Shown here: positions 1 through 5,771 of the stretch, piece by piece | Layout of the letters: the number at the start of each line of letters is the position of its first letter | Numbering within the stretch: the first letter of the stretch is position 1 | NCBI GenBank assembly: GCA_025463105.1 | Contig: JAOAPW010000243.1 | Location: 1-9,832 of the forward strand | DNA length: 9,832 nt | Source of the DNA: Candidatus Acidiferrum typicum | Lineage (GTDB): Bacteria; Acidobacteriota; Terriglobia; Acidiferrales; UBA7541 | Reading direction: 5' to 3' | Translations under genes and position numbers: made by a program | Notes under the pieces: model-generated | Database searches by the model: none | Told to the model about the DNA's origin: nothing | Seen by the model: only the letters and a program-made list of their open reading frames with translations

Positions 1-475
1 CGAACATGGCCCCTAACTTGTCGACATCATGGAATGCATCTGGCATAAGGCGATGGTCGCCCACGAGAGCCTCAATAAACGGAGCAAAATGTTTGCTGCG
101 AAAGGTAATTTTCGGTCCGATTGAGAGGTTGGAGAATGCGGCGTCGTCAATTCTGCTGGCGAGTCCGATTTCACGGCTGCCCCAGTCGGTGCTGGTATCA
201 AGCGTAATACCAAACCAACGATTGAAATCAACGGTGAAGCTGGCGCCGGCGCCGCGAGGATTCACTTCCATGCGGCTGCTTAATGGGGCCAGTGCACCGG
301 GAAGTTGACCGTGCACATCCGCGCCCGGATGGAAGAACGAATACCCGCCGAAAAGCTCCACCTTGGGAGTCCGGTCCTGAGCTGCAGCGAGAGTGGCAAA
401 CATAAACGAGACAGCGATCATTGCCGTCAGCAGTGCTAGGGCACGACCCGAGTGGCGCTTTAATTGAGATGACAT
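1..475 (-). CDS. Outer-membrane beta-barrel protein, OmpA/OprF-like N-terminus (partial, cut by left window edge)
   Basis: An open frame of 158 codons runs from an ATG at 475 to the left edge without a stop. GGAGG lies 9 nt upstream of the ATG. The product starts with a signal peptide (basic MSSQLKRHSGR, then a hydrophobic stretch, with likely cleavage after ATLAAA before QD). The mature part opens with VELFGGYSFFHPG, a typical first strand of small OmpA-like barrels. Alternating strands follow: SFTVDFNRWFGITLDT, SNLSIGPKITFRSK, FAPFIEALVG. By family knowledge this would be an eight-stranded outer-membrane barrel, in full-length homologues often followed by a peptidoglycan-binding OmpA domain; that part would lie outside the window. 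It sits 94 bp downstream of the ice-binding-like lipoprotein on the same strand, so co-transcription is possible. Exact family and substrate are unknown. Confidence 0.75.
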   Translation of the reverse strand, partial: MSSQLKRHSGRALALLTAMIAVSFMFATLAAAQDRTPKVELFGGYSFFHPGADVHGQLPGALAPLSSRMEVNPRGAGASFTVDFNRWFGITLDTSTDWGSREIGLASRIDDAAFSNLSIGPKITFRSKHFAPFIEALVGDHRLMPDAFHDVDKLGAMF

Positions 476-569
476 GCGAATATTCCTCCGAACTTCAAAT
501 AGGTTCAATTCACGCTTTCCAGCCTGCCCTGTAGCGGACAACCTGCACATCTTTCGCTGCCGAAATGCC

Positions 570-1649
570 TCACGGGCAGACAGGTACATTGACCTGATTG
601 GTGTCCAACGTGACGGCGCCGTTTTCCGCCAGAGCTCTGCCATTCAGCGTCGCGCCGTTGCCAACGGTAATGGATGCGTTAGCCATAATGGTTCCCGCGA
701 ATGTTGAGCCGGTTCCGAGGGTTGCCGAACTGCCAACCTGCCAGAACACGTCGTGGGAAATGGCCCCACCGGTTAGGAGGACTTTGCTATTGCCAGGACC
801 CGCTGCAGTCGTCAGCGTGGAAACAATTTGGAAGATATAAACTCCATTGCCGCTGAGAGTGAGGTTCCCGGTTATTCCCAGCGACGGCTGGGCGCTCGTG
901 GTCTTATAAACGCCAGGGGCGAGGGTTAGACCTCCTATATCTGCGGTGAGGACGGCCCCTCCCGCTGCTGCTGCGGCATTGTTGTACGCTGTGGTCAAAT
1001 TGCCCTGGGCCGTCTGTGCAACCGAGTCGCCCGGGTGTTGTATGCCGCCAGTCAGTGTCCCTGGAGGGAATCCTGTGATCGAGAGTGCCGGCCATATCCC
1101 TACATCTCCTGTGACGTTGGTGATGCCGGTATTGCTCACAACAGGGGTAGCGCCCAGAATTCCAAAAGTGCAGGCTGCTCCCAACGCAAAGGCTGCGGGT
1201 GGCGCTGGACACGTAGTGGAGGTAGTGAACATCCAGACCTTATTCGCCGCGAGCGCATTACCAAACGTGTCTTTCGCGCCCGTGGTAATCGTGGCGGTAA
1301 AAATTGTGGTCGGTGCAAGAGTGCCCGCGGGCGTAAAGGTGGCAATATTGGTCGACGAATTGTAGCCAACTTGTCCCGTCACGCTCGCCCCATTTGTTCC
1401 GGTCAATGTAAATGTGGAGATGTTGAGCGTCGCAGGGTTCATCGCCTTGCTGAACGTTGCGCTGACAATAGCGGTGGTGGAGCACACGCTTGGCGAGGCG
1501 TCCAGCGGAGTTACGGAGGTCACACTCGGCGGAGTTAATGGAGCACCGGGATTTCCCGCTGCCGCATTTTTTTCATCGCCGCACCCAGTCATCGCTACAG
1601 CCAATAGGAACGCCGAAATAACAATTTTTGTAATCTTTGATATATGCAT
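570..1649 (-). CDS. Ice-binding-like lipoprotein (Big_5 Ig-like domain + DUF3494)
   Basis: The 359-residue product has a lipoprotein signal: basic N-terminus, hydrophobic ISAFLLAVAM, and lipobox M-T-G-C with Cys23 as the lipidated residue. Residue +2 is Gly, not Asp, which fits outer-membrane or surface localisation. Residues 41-144 look like a bacterial Ig-like Big_5 domain (PPSVTSVTPLDA, ATFSKAMNPATL, DTFGNALAANKVWMFTT). Residues about 155-354 match the DUF3494 ice-binding beta-helix family (NTGITNVTGDVGIWP, LTLAPGVYKTT, ITGNLTLSGNGVYIFQI, HDVFWQVGSSATLGTGSTF, NGRALAENGAVTLDTN). Members of this family bind ice crystals and inhibit recrystallisation, but many soil homologues are untested. 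The start at 1649 is chosen over one 15 codons upstream because GAGGAG lies just before it and it places the basic region directly before the membrane segment. The gene is low in charged residues and rich in Thr, Ala and Gly. Confidence 0.88.
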   Translation of the reverse strand: MHISKITKIVISAFLLAVAMTGCGDEKNAAAGNPGAPLTPPSVTSVTPLDASPSVCSTTAIVSATFSKAMNPATLNISTFTLTGTNGASVTGQVGYNSSTNIATFTPAGTLAPTTIFTATITTGAKDTFGNALAANKVWMFTTSTTCPAPPAAFALGAACTFGILGATPVVSNTGITNVTGDVGIWPALSITGFPPGTLTGGIQHPGDSVAQTAQGNLTTAYNNAAAAAGGAVLTADIGGLTLAPGVYKTTSAQPSLGITGNLTLSGNGVYIFQIVSTLTTAAGPGNSKVLLTGGAISHDVFWQVGSSATLGTGSTFAGTIMANASITVGNGATLNGRALAENGAVTLDTNQVNVPVCP

Positions 1650-1772
1650 TAACTTCTCCTCTTCATTCAGTGACAAGGCGTTCCACACTTCCAAATTTCC
1701 CGCTCAGTGAGTCTGGCACTATAACGGTCAAGGAAATTGCTGACTGTGCTGAACTGGACATGATTAGAGAAA

Positions 1773-1791
1773 ATTTAGATTGTACCTAAAT
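1773..1791. promoter_or_regulatory. Operator-like inverted repeat over the candidate -10 box
   Basis: ATTTAG (1773-1778) and CTAAAT (1786-1791) form perfect 6-bp arms around a 7-nt centre. The whole candidate -10 hexamer of the leftward promoter (1779-1784) lies in that centre. A 19-bp palindrome in this position is a plausible repressor site, but the arms are short and AT-rich, so chance is possible. No regulator gene is adjacent. Confidence 0.25.
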
Positions 1792-1808
1792 AGTAATGTA
1801 AACGTAAA
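1779..1808 (-). promoter_or_regulatory. Candidate sigma-70-type promoter for the ice-binding-like lipoprotein
   Basis: Read on the minus strand, TTTACG (1808-1803) is followed after 18 nt by TACAAT (1784-1779). These match the -35 consensus at 4 of 6 and the -10 consensus at 5 of 6 positions. Transcription would start near 1772 and give a leader of about 120 nt before the ATG at 1649. This is consensus matching only. AT-rich sequence produces such matches by chance, and acidobacterial promoter rules are not well defined. Confidence 0.35.
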
Positions 1809-1887
1809 AATAAACTAAAAGACACCATTCGGGTCTCGCACTGCGGTCTCGATCGTCAAACTAAATCAGGAATTTGGAGGCGCCTCG

Positions 1888-1977
1888 ATGACTGTCGTCT
1901 CTGAGGTTGGCTGCCGCAAATGGGAGAGGCTAATTCTTTTTGACGCCTATCCCTACGCTTTGTACCCGATGGACTGA
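1888..1977 (+). CDS. Possible 29-residue small protein or leader peptide
   Basis: An ATG at 1888 has GGAGG 7 nt upstream and opens a frame of 29 codons ending in TGA at 1975-1977. The product (starting MTVVSEVGCRKWERL, ending ALYPMD) has one Cys, two Trp/Arg-containing basic spots and an aromatic Tyr/Phe-rich second half, with no transmembrane segment. It resembles nothing I recognise. It lies 56 bp before the first DUF3147 gene on the same strand, so it could be a leader peptide or small gene of that unit. Support is the ribosome binding site and position only; at this length a chance ORF is quite possible. Confidence 0.25.
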   Translation: MTVVSEVGCRKWERLILFDAYPYALYPMD

Positions 1978-2033
1978 TCTACTGAATCGAGAGACATTTG
2001 AAGTGCGCGCCTGGCAGAGGTAGAGGTCCACAA

Positions 2034-2375
2034 ATGCTTCAGTTGTTATTTCGATTTGCAGTTGGCGGATTCATGGTTACTTTTTTCGCTGTTTTGGCGG
2101 ATCTCCTGAAACCAAAAAGCTTTGCGGGATTATTCGGGGCGGCTCCCTCGGTCGCACTGGCCACATTGGGTCTGACAATTTTGACGGACGGCAAATCTTA
2201 CGCTGCGCTGGAGGCGCGTTCCATGATCGTTGGCGCTCTGGCTTTTTTTTTGTACGCCTGCGGCTGCTCTTACCTGATGATGAAGGTCAAATTGCCGGCG
2301 ATTGCCGCAACTACTTCAATGCTTTCCATTTGGTTGATTTTTTCCGTGGGCGTCTGGGTGCTCGTGCTGAGGTGA
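2034..2375 (+). CDS. DUF3147-family small integral membrane protein (first of a pair)
   Basis: The 113-residue protein is almost entirely hydrophobic, with four predicted membrane helices at about residues 3-23, 29-50, 57-83 and 88-112. The first half carries RF-x2-GG ... LA ... KPKSFAGLFGAAPSVALATL, the pattern I associate with DUF3147, whose function is unknown. ATG 2034 is preferred over an in-frame TTG at 1998 because AGAGGT sits 6 nt before the ATG and because the upstream extension (Gly, Arg, Pro-rich) does not look membrane-like. Its TGA stop lies immediately before the start region of the next gene, a homologue, so the two are probably translationally coupled and may form a heteromeric membrane complex. 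Function, including any transport, is inference. Confidence 0.72.
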   Translation: MLQLLFRFAVGGFMVTFFAVLADLLKPKSFAGLFGAAPSVALATLGLTILTDGKSYAALEARSMIVGALAFFLYACGCSYLMMKVKLPAIAATTSMLSIWLIFSVGVWVLVLR

Positions 2376-2381
2376 GTGCAA

Positions 2382-2801
2382 GTGAGAGTGGCTCTCGACT
2401 TTTCCGCTTTTGGAAGAACCAAGTGGTACGAATACGCAGTCCGTTTCCTGTTCGGCGGAGCCATAACTGTTGTCGCGGGTCTGCTTGCCAAGTATTTCGG
2501 GCCGGCATTTGGCGGGCTATTCCTGGCATTTCCAGCGATATTTCCGGCAAGCGCCACTTTGGTCGAAAAACATGAAAAAGAAAAGAAGCAGCGCGGGGGA
2601 ATCTTACACACCGATCGAGGGCGTCTGGCGGCTGCGCTGGATGCAGCTGGCTCCGCAATGGGAAGCGTCGGCCTGGTGACATTTGGATTTACCGTTTGGA
2701 AGTTGCTGCCGATCTGGCATCCTGGGGTAGCTCTTTTGTGTGGAACCGCAGCCTGGCTGATTACTTCGTTTGGCCTGTGGCGCGTTCGCAGAAGCCATTA
2801 A
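2382..2801 (+). CDS. DUF3147-family small integral membrane protein (second of a pair)
   Basis: The 139-residue protein has four predicted helices at about residues 17-37, 41-61, 82-109 and 113-135. It shares the first gene's signature in the same order: RFLFGG, a LA pair, then GPAFGGLFLAFPAIFPASATL. Differences are a longer N-terminus (LDFSAFGRTKWYEY) and a very charged loop (EKHEKEKKQRGG) between helices 2 and 3. Three GTG starts are possible at 2376, 2382 and 2388. I chose 2382 because AGGTGAG ends 5 nt before it; the one at 2376 directly abuts the upstream stop and leaves too little room for a ribosome binding site. No function can be assigned beyond an inner-membrane location. Confidence 0.75.
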   Translation: MRVALDFSAFGRTKWYEYAVRFLFGGAITVVAGLLAKYFGPAFGGLFLAFPAIFPASATLVEKHEKEKKQRGGILHTDRGRLAAALDAAGSAMGSVGLVTFGFTVWKLLPIWHPGVALLCGTAAWLITSFGLWRVRRSH

Positions 2802-2947
2802 GGAAATTGTACTCCGTATAGATTTCCGCCGGACGCTGCAGTAACCCACTCATGGAGGCTTCAGAACTCGCCGTCTTATAGTCGTACTTGGTCCGGAGAA
2901 ATCAGAGCCGGATCTCGATCCACTGATTCACTGAAGGGAGAAGCGGA

Positions 2948-3136
2948 ATGGCCAGATACGGAAAAGCAGCGGGCAAAAGCGTCAAGAGTGCCATGCACCG
3001 TAAAAAACGCGGAACCTTGAAATCGGGAAAGGGCGGCAAAGGGGGCACGGTGCGGAGTCGAAAGCAGGCTATTGCCATCGGGCTCTCCGAGGCCCGAAAA
3101 AAAGGCGCCAAGGTTCCGAGAAAGAAAGCGAGCTAA
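2948..3136 (+). CDS. DUF6496-family small, very basic protein
   Basis: The 62-residue protein has 14 Lys and 7 Arg, about one third of all residues, and a single acidic residue (Glu). The second half, RSRKQAIAIGLSEARKKGAK, matches the core of DUF6496, whose members carry a (S/T)KQAIAIGLS-AR motif. The first half is a Gly/Lys/Ser tail (KSGKGGKGG) resembling histone-like tails. An AAGGGAG ribosome binding site lies 7 nt before the ATG. The charge suggests nucleic-acid binding, but no biochemical role is established to my knowledge. It stands alone, 146 bp after the DUF3147 pair and over 300 bp before the kinase, so it probably has its own transcript. I saw no convincing promoter in the gap before it. 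Confidence 0.85.
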   Translation: MARYGKAAGKSVKSAMHRKKRGTLKSGKGGKGGTVRSRKQAIAIGLSEARKKGAKVPRKKAS

Positions 3137-3227
3137 CACAAGTCCTCTTTCACGGCTTAGCAACGTCAATTAAGGCCACGGTACCCGTCTGTCCCGGCGC
3201 CATTCCATTTCCGGCGATTTCTGTAGA

Positions 3228-3245
3228 GTCCACCTTTAGGCGGAC
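3228..3245. repeat. Imperfect inverted repeat (hairpin) upstream of the kinase
   Basis: GTCC and GGAC form the outer arms, then an A/C mismatch, then CC pairs with GG around a TTTA loop. The stem has six pairs with one mismatch. There is no T-tract after it on either strand, so it is not a classical intrinsic terminator. It may be part of the untranslated leader or a chance structure. Confidence 0.3.
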
Positions 3246-3265
3246 AGCTTCAATCGCAGCACATG

Positions 3266-3281
3266 CTCACCTGAAGGTGAG
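3266..3281. repeat. Perfect inverted repeat with tight loop
   Basis: CTCACCT and AGGTGAG form a perfect 7-bp stem separated by only 2 nt (GA), or a 6-bp stem with a TGAA loop. No T-run follows. It could be a dispersed REP-like palindrome, a transcription-factor site or a leader hairpin. Only one copy is visible in this window, so repetition cannot be judged here. Confidence 0.4.
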
Positions 3282-3438
3282 TGCTACAGCCGTATTGTTA
3301 CCACGCCAAGTACGTCATTCGACAACGATACCCCTCAGCTTGAACCTGCGTTCGTAAATACAGTGTTAAATTGAAATGGGCGGCGGGTCCATTTCTCGTT
3401 CGAATGAGCGAAACGCGCCTGTCTGCATATTGATCCAA

Positions 3439-3445
3439 AAGGGGA
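3439..3445 (+). promoter_or_regulatory. Ribosome binding site deciding the kinase start
   Basis: AAGGGGA at 3439-3445 is 8 nt before a GTG at 3454. It favours this GTG over the in-frame ATG at 3376, which lacks a good site and would add 26 polar residues before the first membrane helix. Confidence 0.55.
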
Positions 3446-3453
3446 AATCCTGG

Positions 3454-5694
3454 GTGAGCAAGATCCGCCTGCGCACGAAGTTCCTCCTTTCGCTTCTGAC
3501 CATTTCGGCCGGACTGACGGCTGCCACGCTCTTGGTTGTCAGCTATAGCGTTCAGAACCGGGTGCGAGAAAGCATCCGTGAAGAGCTGCGCAATTCCGTC
3601 GACACATACAGGAGCTTCGAAAAACAGCGTGAAGATACCCTCACGAAGTCCGCGGAACTCATCGCGAATCTACCCAATGTTCGCGCCTTGATGACCACCG
3701 AGGATCCGCTAACCATTCAGGACGCCTCAGCTGACATATACAGGTTAAGTGGAAGCGACTTATTGATCCTGGCCAACCGCGCTGGAAGGGTGTCCGGATT
3801 AAGGACTGGCACGTCGGGTCTCGATCGAGACACTGCACAGAACCTTCTGCGCCACTCCCTGGATCGGGGACAATCGCAGGACTGGTGGTATGGTGGCGGC
3901 CACCTTTATGAAGTCTGGATACAACCGATTTATTTCGGATCGTCATCGCAGAACACGACGATCGGACTCCTGGTGGTGGGTCACGAGGTAGACGAGCGCG
4001 CGGCGAAAGACTTGAGTGCCGTTGCCTCAAGCGAAGTTGCTTTTCGCTTCGGAGATCTTCCAGTTGCCAGCACTCTCGCCGCAACGCAGCAAATCGAGTT
4101 TGCGCGACAACTCTCCGGAAACTTGACGAATCTCTCGGGGACGCCGCGAGACATTCAACTTGGCGCCGAGCGATATGTCGTAGCGACCGTCAGCCTATCT
4201 CCGGATGGAGGCCCCGCAGTGTCTCTGAGTGTGCTGAAATCGCTTGATAAGGCCACTTCTTTCCTCAGCGGCCTGAATCACGGTCTGATTGCGCTTGGAT
4301 TGCTGAGCGTTTTGGCCGGAAGCGCGCTGGTCTTCCTGATTTCACACACATTTACGCGACCTCTGGCGAGCCTGGTCGCCGGCGTTCGCGCCCTGGAGAA
4401 GGGCGATTATAGTTACCCGCTCGAAAGCAGCGGCGGCGATGAAGTCACCGAAGTCACCGACGCGTTCGTTCGCATGCGCGCGCACATGGAGAAATCTCAG
4501 GGAGAGCACAAGCAGCTTGAGGAGCGTCTACGCCAGGCTCACAAGATGGAAGCCGTGGGCAGGCTCGCGGGAGGGGTGGCGCACGATTTCAACAATTTGC
4601 TTACGATTATCCGCGGGAACAGCGACCTCTTGATGGACCGCGAAGGATCGGATAATTTTCACCGGCGGTGCGTGGAGCAGATCCAGAAAGCTGCCGGCCG
4701 CGCCGTTTCCATGACGCGCCAATTGCTGGCGTTCAGCCGAATGCAGGTTTTGCAGCCGCGCGTGATCGAGTTGAATACCATCGTCGTCGAGATGGGCAAG
4801 ATGCTTCCCCGCCTCATTGGTGAGCACATCGAATATGCGTTTCTTGCGGATCCCAGGCTTGCGTCGGTGAAAGCAGATCCGGGACAAATCGAGCAGGTTA
4901 TTCTGAATCTCGCAGTCAACGCGCGAGATGCCATGCCGAATGGCGGCAACGTGACCGTCAAGACCTCGAATATCGTGATGACCCAGAAGGAAGCCATCAA
5001 ACGCCCACCCATGACCCCGGGCGAATACGTTTTGCTCTCCGTCACTGATACCGGACATGGCATGGACGAAGCCACCAAAACCCATATATTTGAGCCTTTT
5101 TTCACAACGAAGGAACTGGGCAAAGGTACGGGCCTCGGCCTGGCCACCGTTTACGGTGTTGTTAAGCAAAGTGGTGGGTTCATCTGGGTGATCAGCTCCC
5201 CAGGCATGGGCACGACATTTGAGATTTATCTGCCGCAGGTTTCAGGACCTGTTTCCAAGCTGGACCTGGAAGCCAAACCCGCTGTAATTCCCAATGGAAG
5301 CGAGACAATTCTAGTGGTCGAGGATGAAGCCGGCGTGCGCGAGCTGGCCTGCCAGTTCTTGCGGGTAAAAGGGTACACGGTGCTGGACGCCCGGGATGGC
5401 GAGGAAGCGCTGGAAATTGCCACGCGGCATTCCGGGACAATACATTTGCTCCTGAGTGACATGGTCATGCCTAAGATGAACGGTGGCGCTTTGGCCGGAA
5501 AATTGAAAATGATTCGTCCGAATATTAGAGTTGCTTTTATGTCCGGTTACTCCGAGTTTTCCAGAGGAGACATGGGACATGAGTTTACCGACGCGCCGGT
5601 TCTCCAAAAACCGTTCTCACCAGCGAGCCTTGTTGGAATCGTGCGCGAGGCGATGGCGAAAACTGCTCCGGACCGGCCGGTCGTAGCAAAGTAG
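3454..5694 (+). CDS. Membrane-bound hybrid sensor histidine kinase (Cache-like sensor, HAMP, HisKA, HATPase, receiver)
   Basis: From the GTG at 3454 the product is 746 residues. Order: short basic N-terminus (SKIRLRTK), TM1 about 7-33, periplasmic sensor about 34-275 that looks like a double-Cache (dCache_3-type) domain, TM2 about 276-298, HAMP to about 345, then a HisKA H-box with His377 (GGVAHDFNNLL). The ATPase domain shows Asn489 (N box), the G1 box DTGHGM (532-537), FEPFFTT (546-552) and GKGTGLGLA (556-564). The C-terminal receiver has acidic Glu623/Asp624, phospho-acceptor Asp669 (LLLSDMVMP), Ser697 and Lys719 (LQKPF). All catalytic residues are present. It should autophosphorylate on His377 and pass phosphate to Asp669. 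There is no DNA-binding or other output domain and no partner regulator nearby, so a downstream phosphotransfer step is likely. A 9-bp tandem repeat (4441-4458) encodes EVTEVT at the HAMP end. The porin gene starts 77 bp downstream. The sensed signal is unknown. Confidence 0.92.
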   Translation: MSKIRLRTKFLLSLLTISAGLTAATLLVVSYSVQNRVRESIREELRNSVDTYRSFEKQREDTLTKSAELIANLPNVRALMTTEDPLTIQDASADIYRLSGSDLLILANRAGRVSGLRTGTSGLDRDTAQNLLRHSLDRGQSQDWWYGGGHLYEVWIQPIYFGSSSQNTTIGLLVVGHEVDERAAKDLSAVASSEVAFRFGDLPVASTLAATQQIEFARQLSGNLTNLSGTPRDIQLGAERYVVATVSLSPDGGPAVSLSVLKSLDKATSFLSGLNHGLIALGLLSVLAGSALVFLISHTFTRPLASLVAGVRALEKGDYSYPLESSGGDEVTEVTDAFVRMRAHMEKSQGEHKQLEERLRQAHKMEAVGRLAGGVAHDFNNLLTIIRGNSDLLMDREGSDNFHRRCVEQIQKAAGRAVSMTRQLLAFSRMQVLQPRVIELNTIVVEMGKMLPRLIGEHIEYAFLADPRLASVKADPGQIEQVILNLAVNARDAMPNGGNVTVKTSNIVMTQKEAIKRPPMTPGEYVLLSVTDTGHGMDEATKTHIFEPFFTTKELGKGTGLGLATVYGVVKQSGGFIWVISSPGMGTTFEIYLPQVSGPVSKLDLEAKPAVIPNGSETILVVEDEAGVRELACQFLRVKGYTVLDARDGEEALEIATRHSGTIHLLLSDMVMPKMNGGALAGKLKMIRPNIRVAFMSGYSEFSRGDMGHEFTDAPVLQKPFSPASLVGIVREAMAKTAPDRPVVAK

Positions 5695-5771
5695 CCAGGC
5701 CTCCAGGGATGCTTCGAGTTCCGTTAGTCCAATTTGCCGCAGGATCATTTAACCAGATCGGGGAGGGCATC

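Larger units (their letters stand above)
1650..2033. other. Divergent intergenic region, AT-rich in the middle
   Basis: This 384-bp stretch separates the leftward lipoprotein from the rightward DUF3147 pair. The part from about 1750 to 1825 is clearly richer in A and T than its surroundings, as expected of a promoter zone. It contains a leftward promoter candidate, a palindrome on that promoter and, further right, a 29-codon ORF with its own ribosome binding site; each is listed separately. No convincing rightward -35/-10 pair was found for the DUF3147 genes. No tRNA or known riboswitch fold was recognised. Confidence 0.6.
3137..3453. other. Non-coding region before the kinase operon, with two hairpins
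   Basis: This 317-bp region holds no credible gene. Two small inverted repeats, 3228-3245 and 3266-3281, lie 20 bp apart in its middle; neither is followed by a T-run. A weak promoter-like pair (TTGAAC at 3340, TGTTAA at 3364, spacer 18) precedes the kinase. Its -10 matches only 3 of 6 positions, so I do not annotate it separately. An in-frame ATG at 3376 falls within this region but is not favoured as the kinase start. Confidence 0.55.

Noticed and set aside
946..1538. Plus-strand open frames opposite the ice-binding-like lipoprotein
   Set aside because: Shadows of the Thr/Ala/Gly-rich gene on the minus strand; no start signals or family resemblance.
3340..3369. Promoter-like pair before the kinase (TTGAAC, 18 nt, TGTTAA)
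   Set aside because: The -10 matches only half the consensus; not enough to annotate.
3376..3453. Longer kinase start (ATG at 3376)
   Set aside because: It adds 26 polar residues before the first membrane helix and lacks a good ribosome binding site, while GTG 3454 has AAGGGGA 8 nt upstream.
4528..5169. Long open frame on the minus strand inside the kinase gene (213 codons)
   Set aside because: It is antisense to conserved HisKA/HATPase motifs, has no recognisable domain, and arises from codon bias of the real gene.
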